Below are positions 5,998 to 6,114 of a DNA stretch of 6,114 nt, piece after piece; the first letter of the stretch is position 1, and each line of letters opens with the position of its first letter. The position numbers and the translations under genes were made by a program. Below the pieces are notes generated by a model. The model had not been told where the DNA came from, did no database searches, and saw only the letters and a list, made by a program, of their open reading frames with translations. This DNA is from Longimicrobium sp. (GTDB lineage Bacteria; Gemmatimonadota; Gemmatimonadetes; Longimicrobiales; Longimicrobiaceae), in contig JAUJMI010000237.1 in assembly GCA_030446945.1 (NCBI GenBank), positions 1-6,114 of the forward strand. The letters are read 5' to 3'.

Positions 5998-6055
5998 GGG
6001 GGTGGCGAACCCCCCCACCCCAGTTGAAAGGACGGGGGGGGTGGACCCCCCCCCC
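5998..6055. repeat. Two tandem G/C-homopolymer hairpins
   Basis: The first hairpin pairs GGGGTGG (5999-6005) with CCACCCC (6015-6021) around CGAACCCCC. The second pairs eight G (6034-6041) with eight of the ten C at 6046-6055 around TGGA. Both contain the unit G-run, TGG, short spacer, C-run, so they look related. Neither is followed by a T-run. Homopolymers of this length slip in replication and sequencing, so the exact counts may be unreliable. Confidence 0.6.
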
Positions 6056-6095
6056 ACAAGCCGCCCCCCCGAAACGACCCCGCGCGCCTAGGTTG

Positions 6096-6114
6096 AGGGG
6101 AAAAATAGCCCCCC
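6096..6114 (-). repeat. Possible partial repeat at the window edge
   Basis: AATAGCCCCC at 6104-6113 also occurs at 5963-5972, inside the inverted palindromic repeat. The neighbouring bases differ (GGGGAAAA here against GCGCGATG there), and the sequence is cut off by the window end, so this may be a diverged copy, the boundary of another element, or chance in C-rich DNA. Confidence 0.25.

Overview
The window is very GC-rich bacterial chromosomal DNA with strong G/C preference at third codon positions, so many long open frames on both strands are only shadows of real genes. The short intergenic hairpin repeats (AGTCCGC-GCAG-GCGGACT and GGGCGCGA-TTCA-TCGCGCCC types) and the overall style remind me of Gemmatimonadota of the Longimicrobium group. 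That assignment rests on recollection and not on a search.

Layout, all genes on the + strand. 1-191: non-coding leader with two copies of a ~49-bp repeat made of two small hairpins. 192-479: a small GNAT-fold acetyltransferase of the COG2388/NATD1 type, closed by a terminator-like hairpin. 527-796: a small, helical, unrecognised protein, followed by a good intrinsic terminator (823-859). 924-2048 and 2045-2758: a two-gene unit with a 4-base GTGA overlap, a membrane-anchored endonuclease/exonuclease/phosphatase (EEP) family hydrolase and a phosphatidylcholine synthase (pcs) with the complete Pcs version of the CDP-alcohol phosphotransferase motif. 2759-3021: intergenic, with a palindromic repeat and a weak candidate promoter. 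3022-5922: a 966-residue single-chain restriction-modification protein with a putative PD-(D/E)XK-like nuclease domain, an N6-adenine methyltransferase and an HsdS-like target recognition domain. 5923-6114: non-coding, with an inverted copy of the palindromic repeat, two G/C-homopolymer hairpins and a possible partial repeat at the edge.

Functionally there are two themes. One is membrane phospholipid synthesis: Pcs makes phosphatidylcholine directly from CDP-diacylglycerol and choline, and its partner is a membrane EEP hydrolase of unknown substrate. The other is DNA defence: a type IIG/IIC-like enzyme carrying cutting, methylating and sequence-recognition modules in one chain, standing alone between inverted copies of a short repeat. 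The most unusual points are the R-M-S enzyme with its non-canonical nuclease signature (E-L-A-K) and methyltransferase motif IV (NPPL), and the compensatory base changes between the two copies of the leader repeat.
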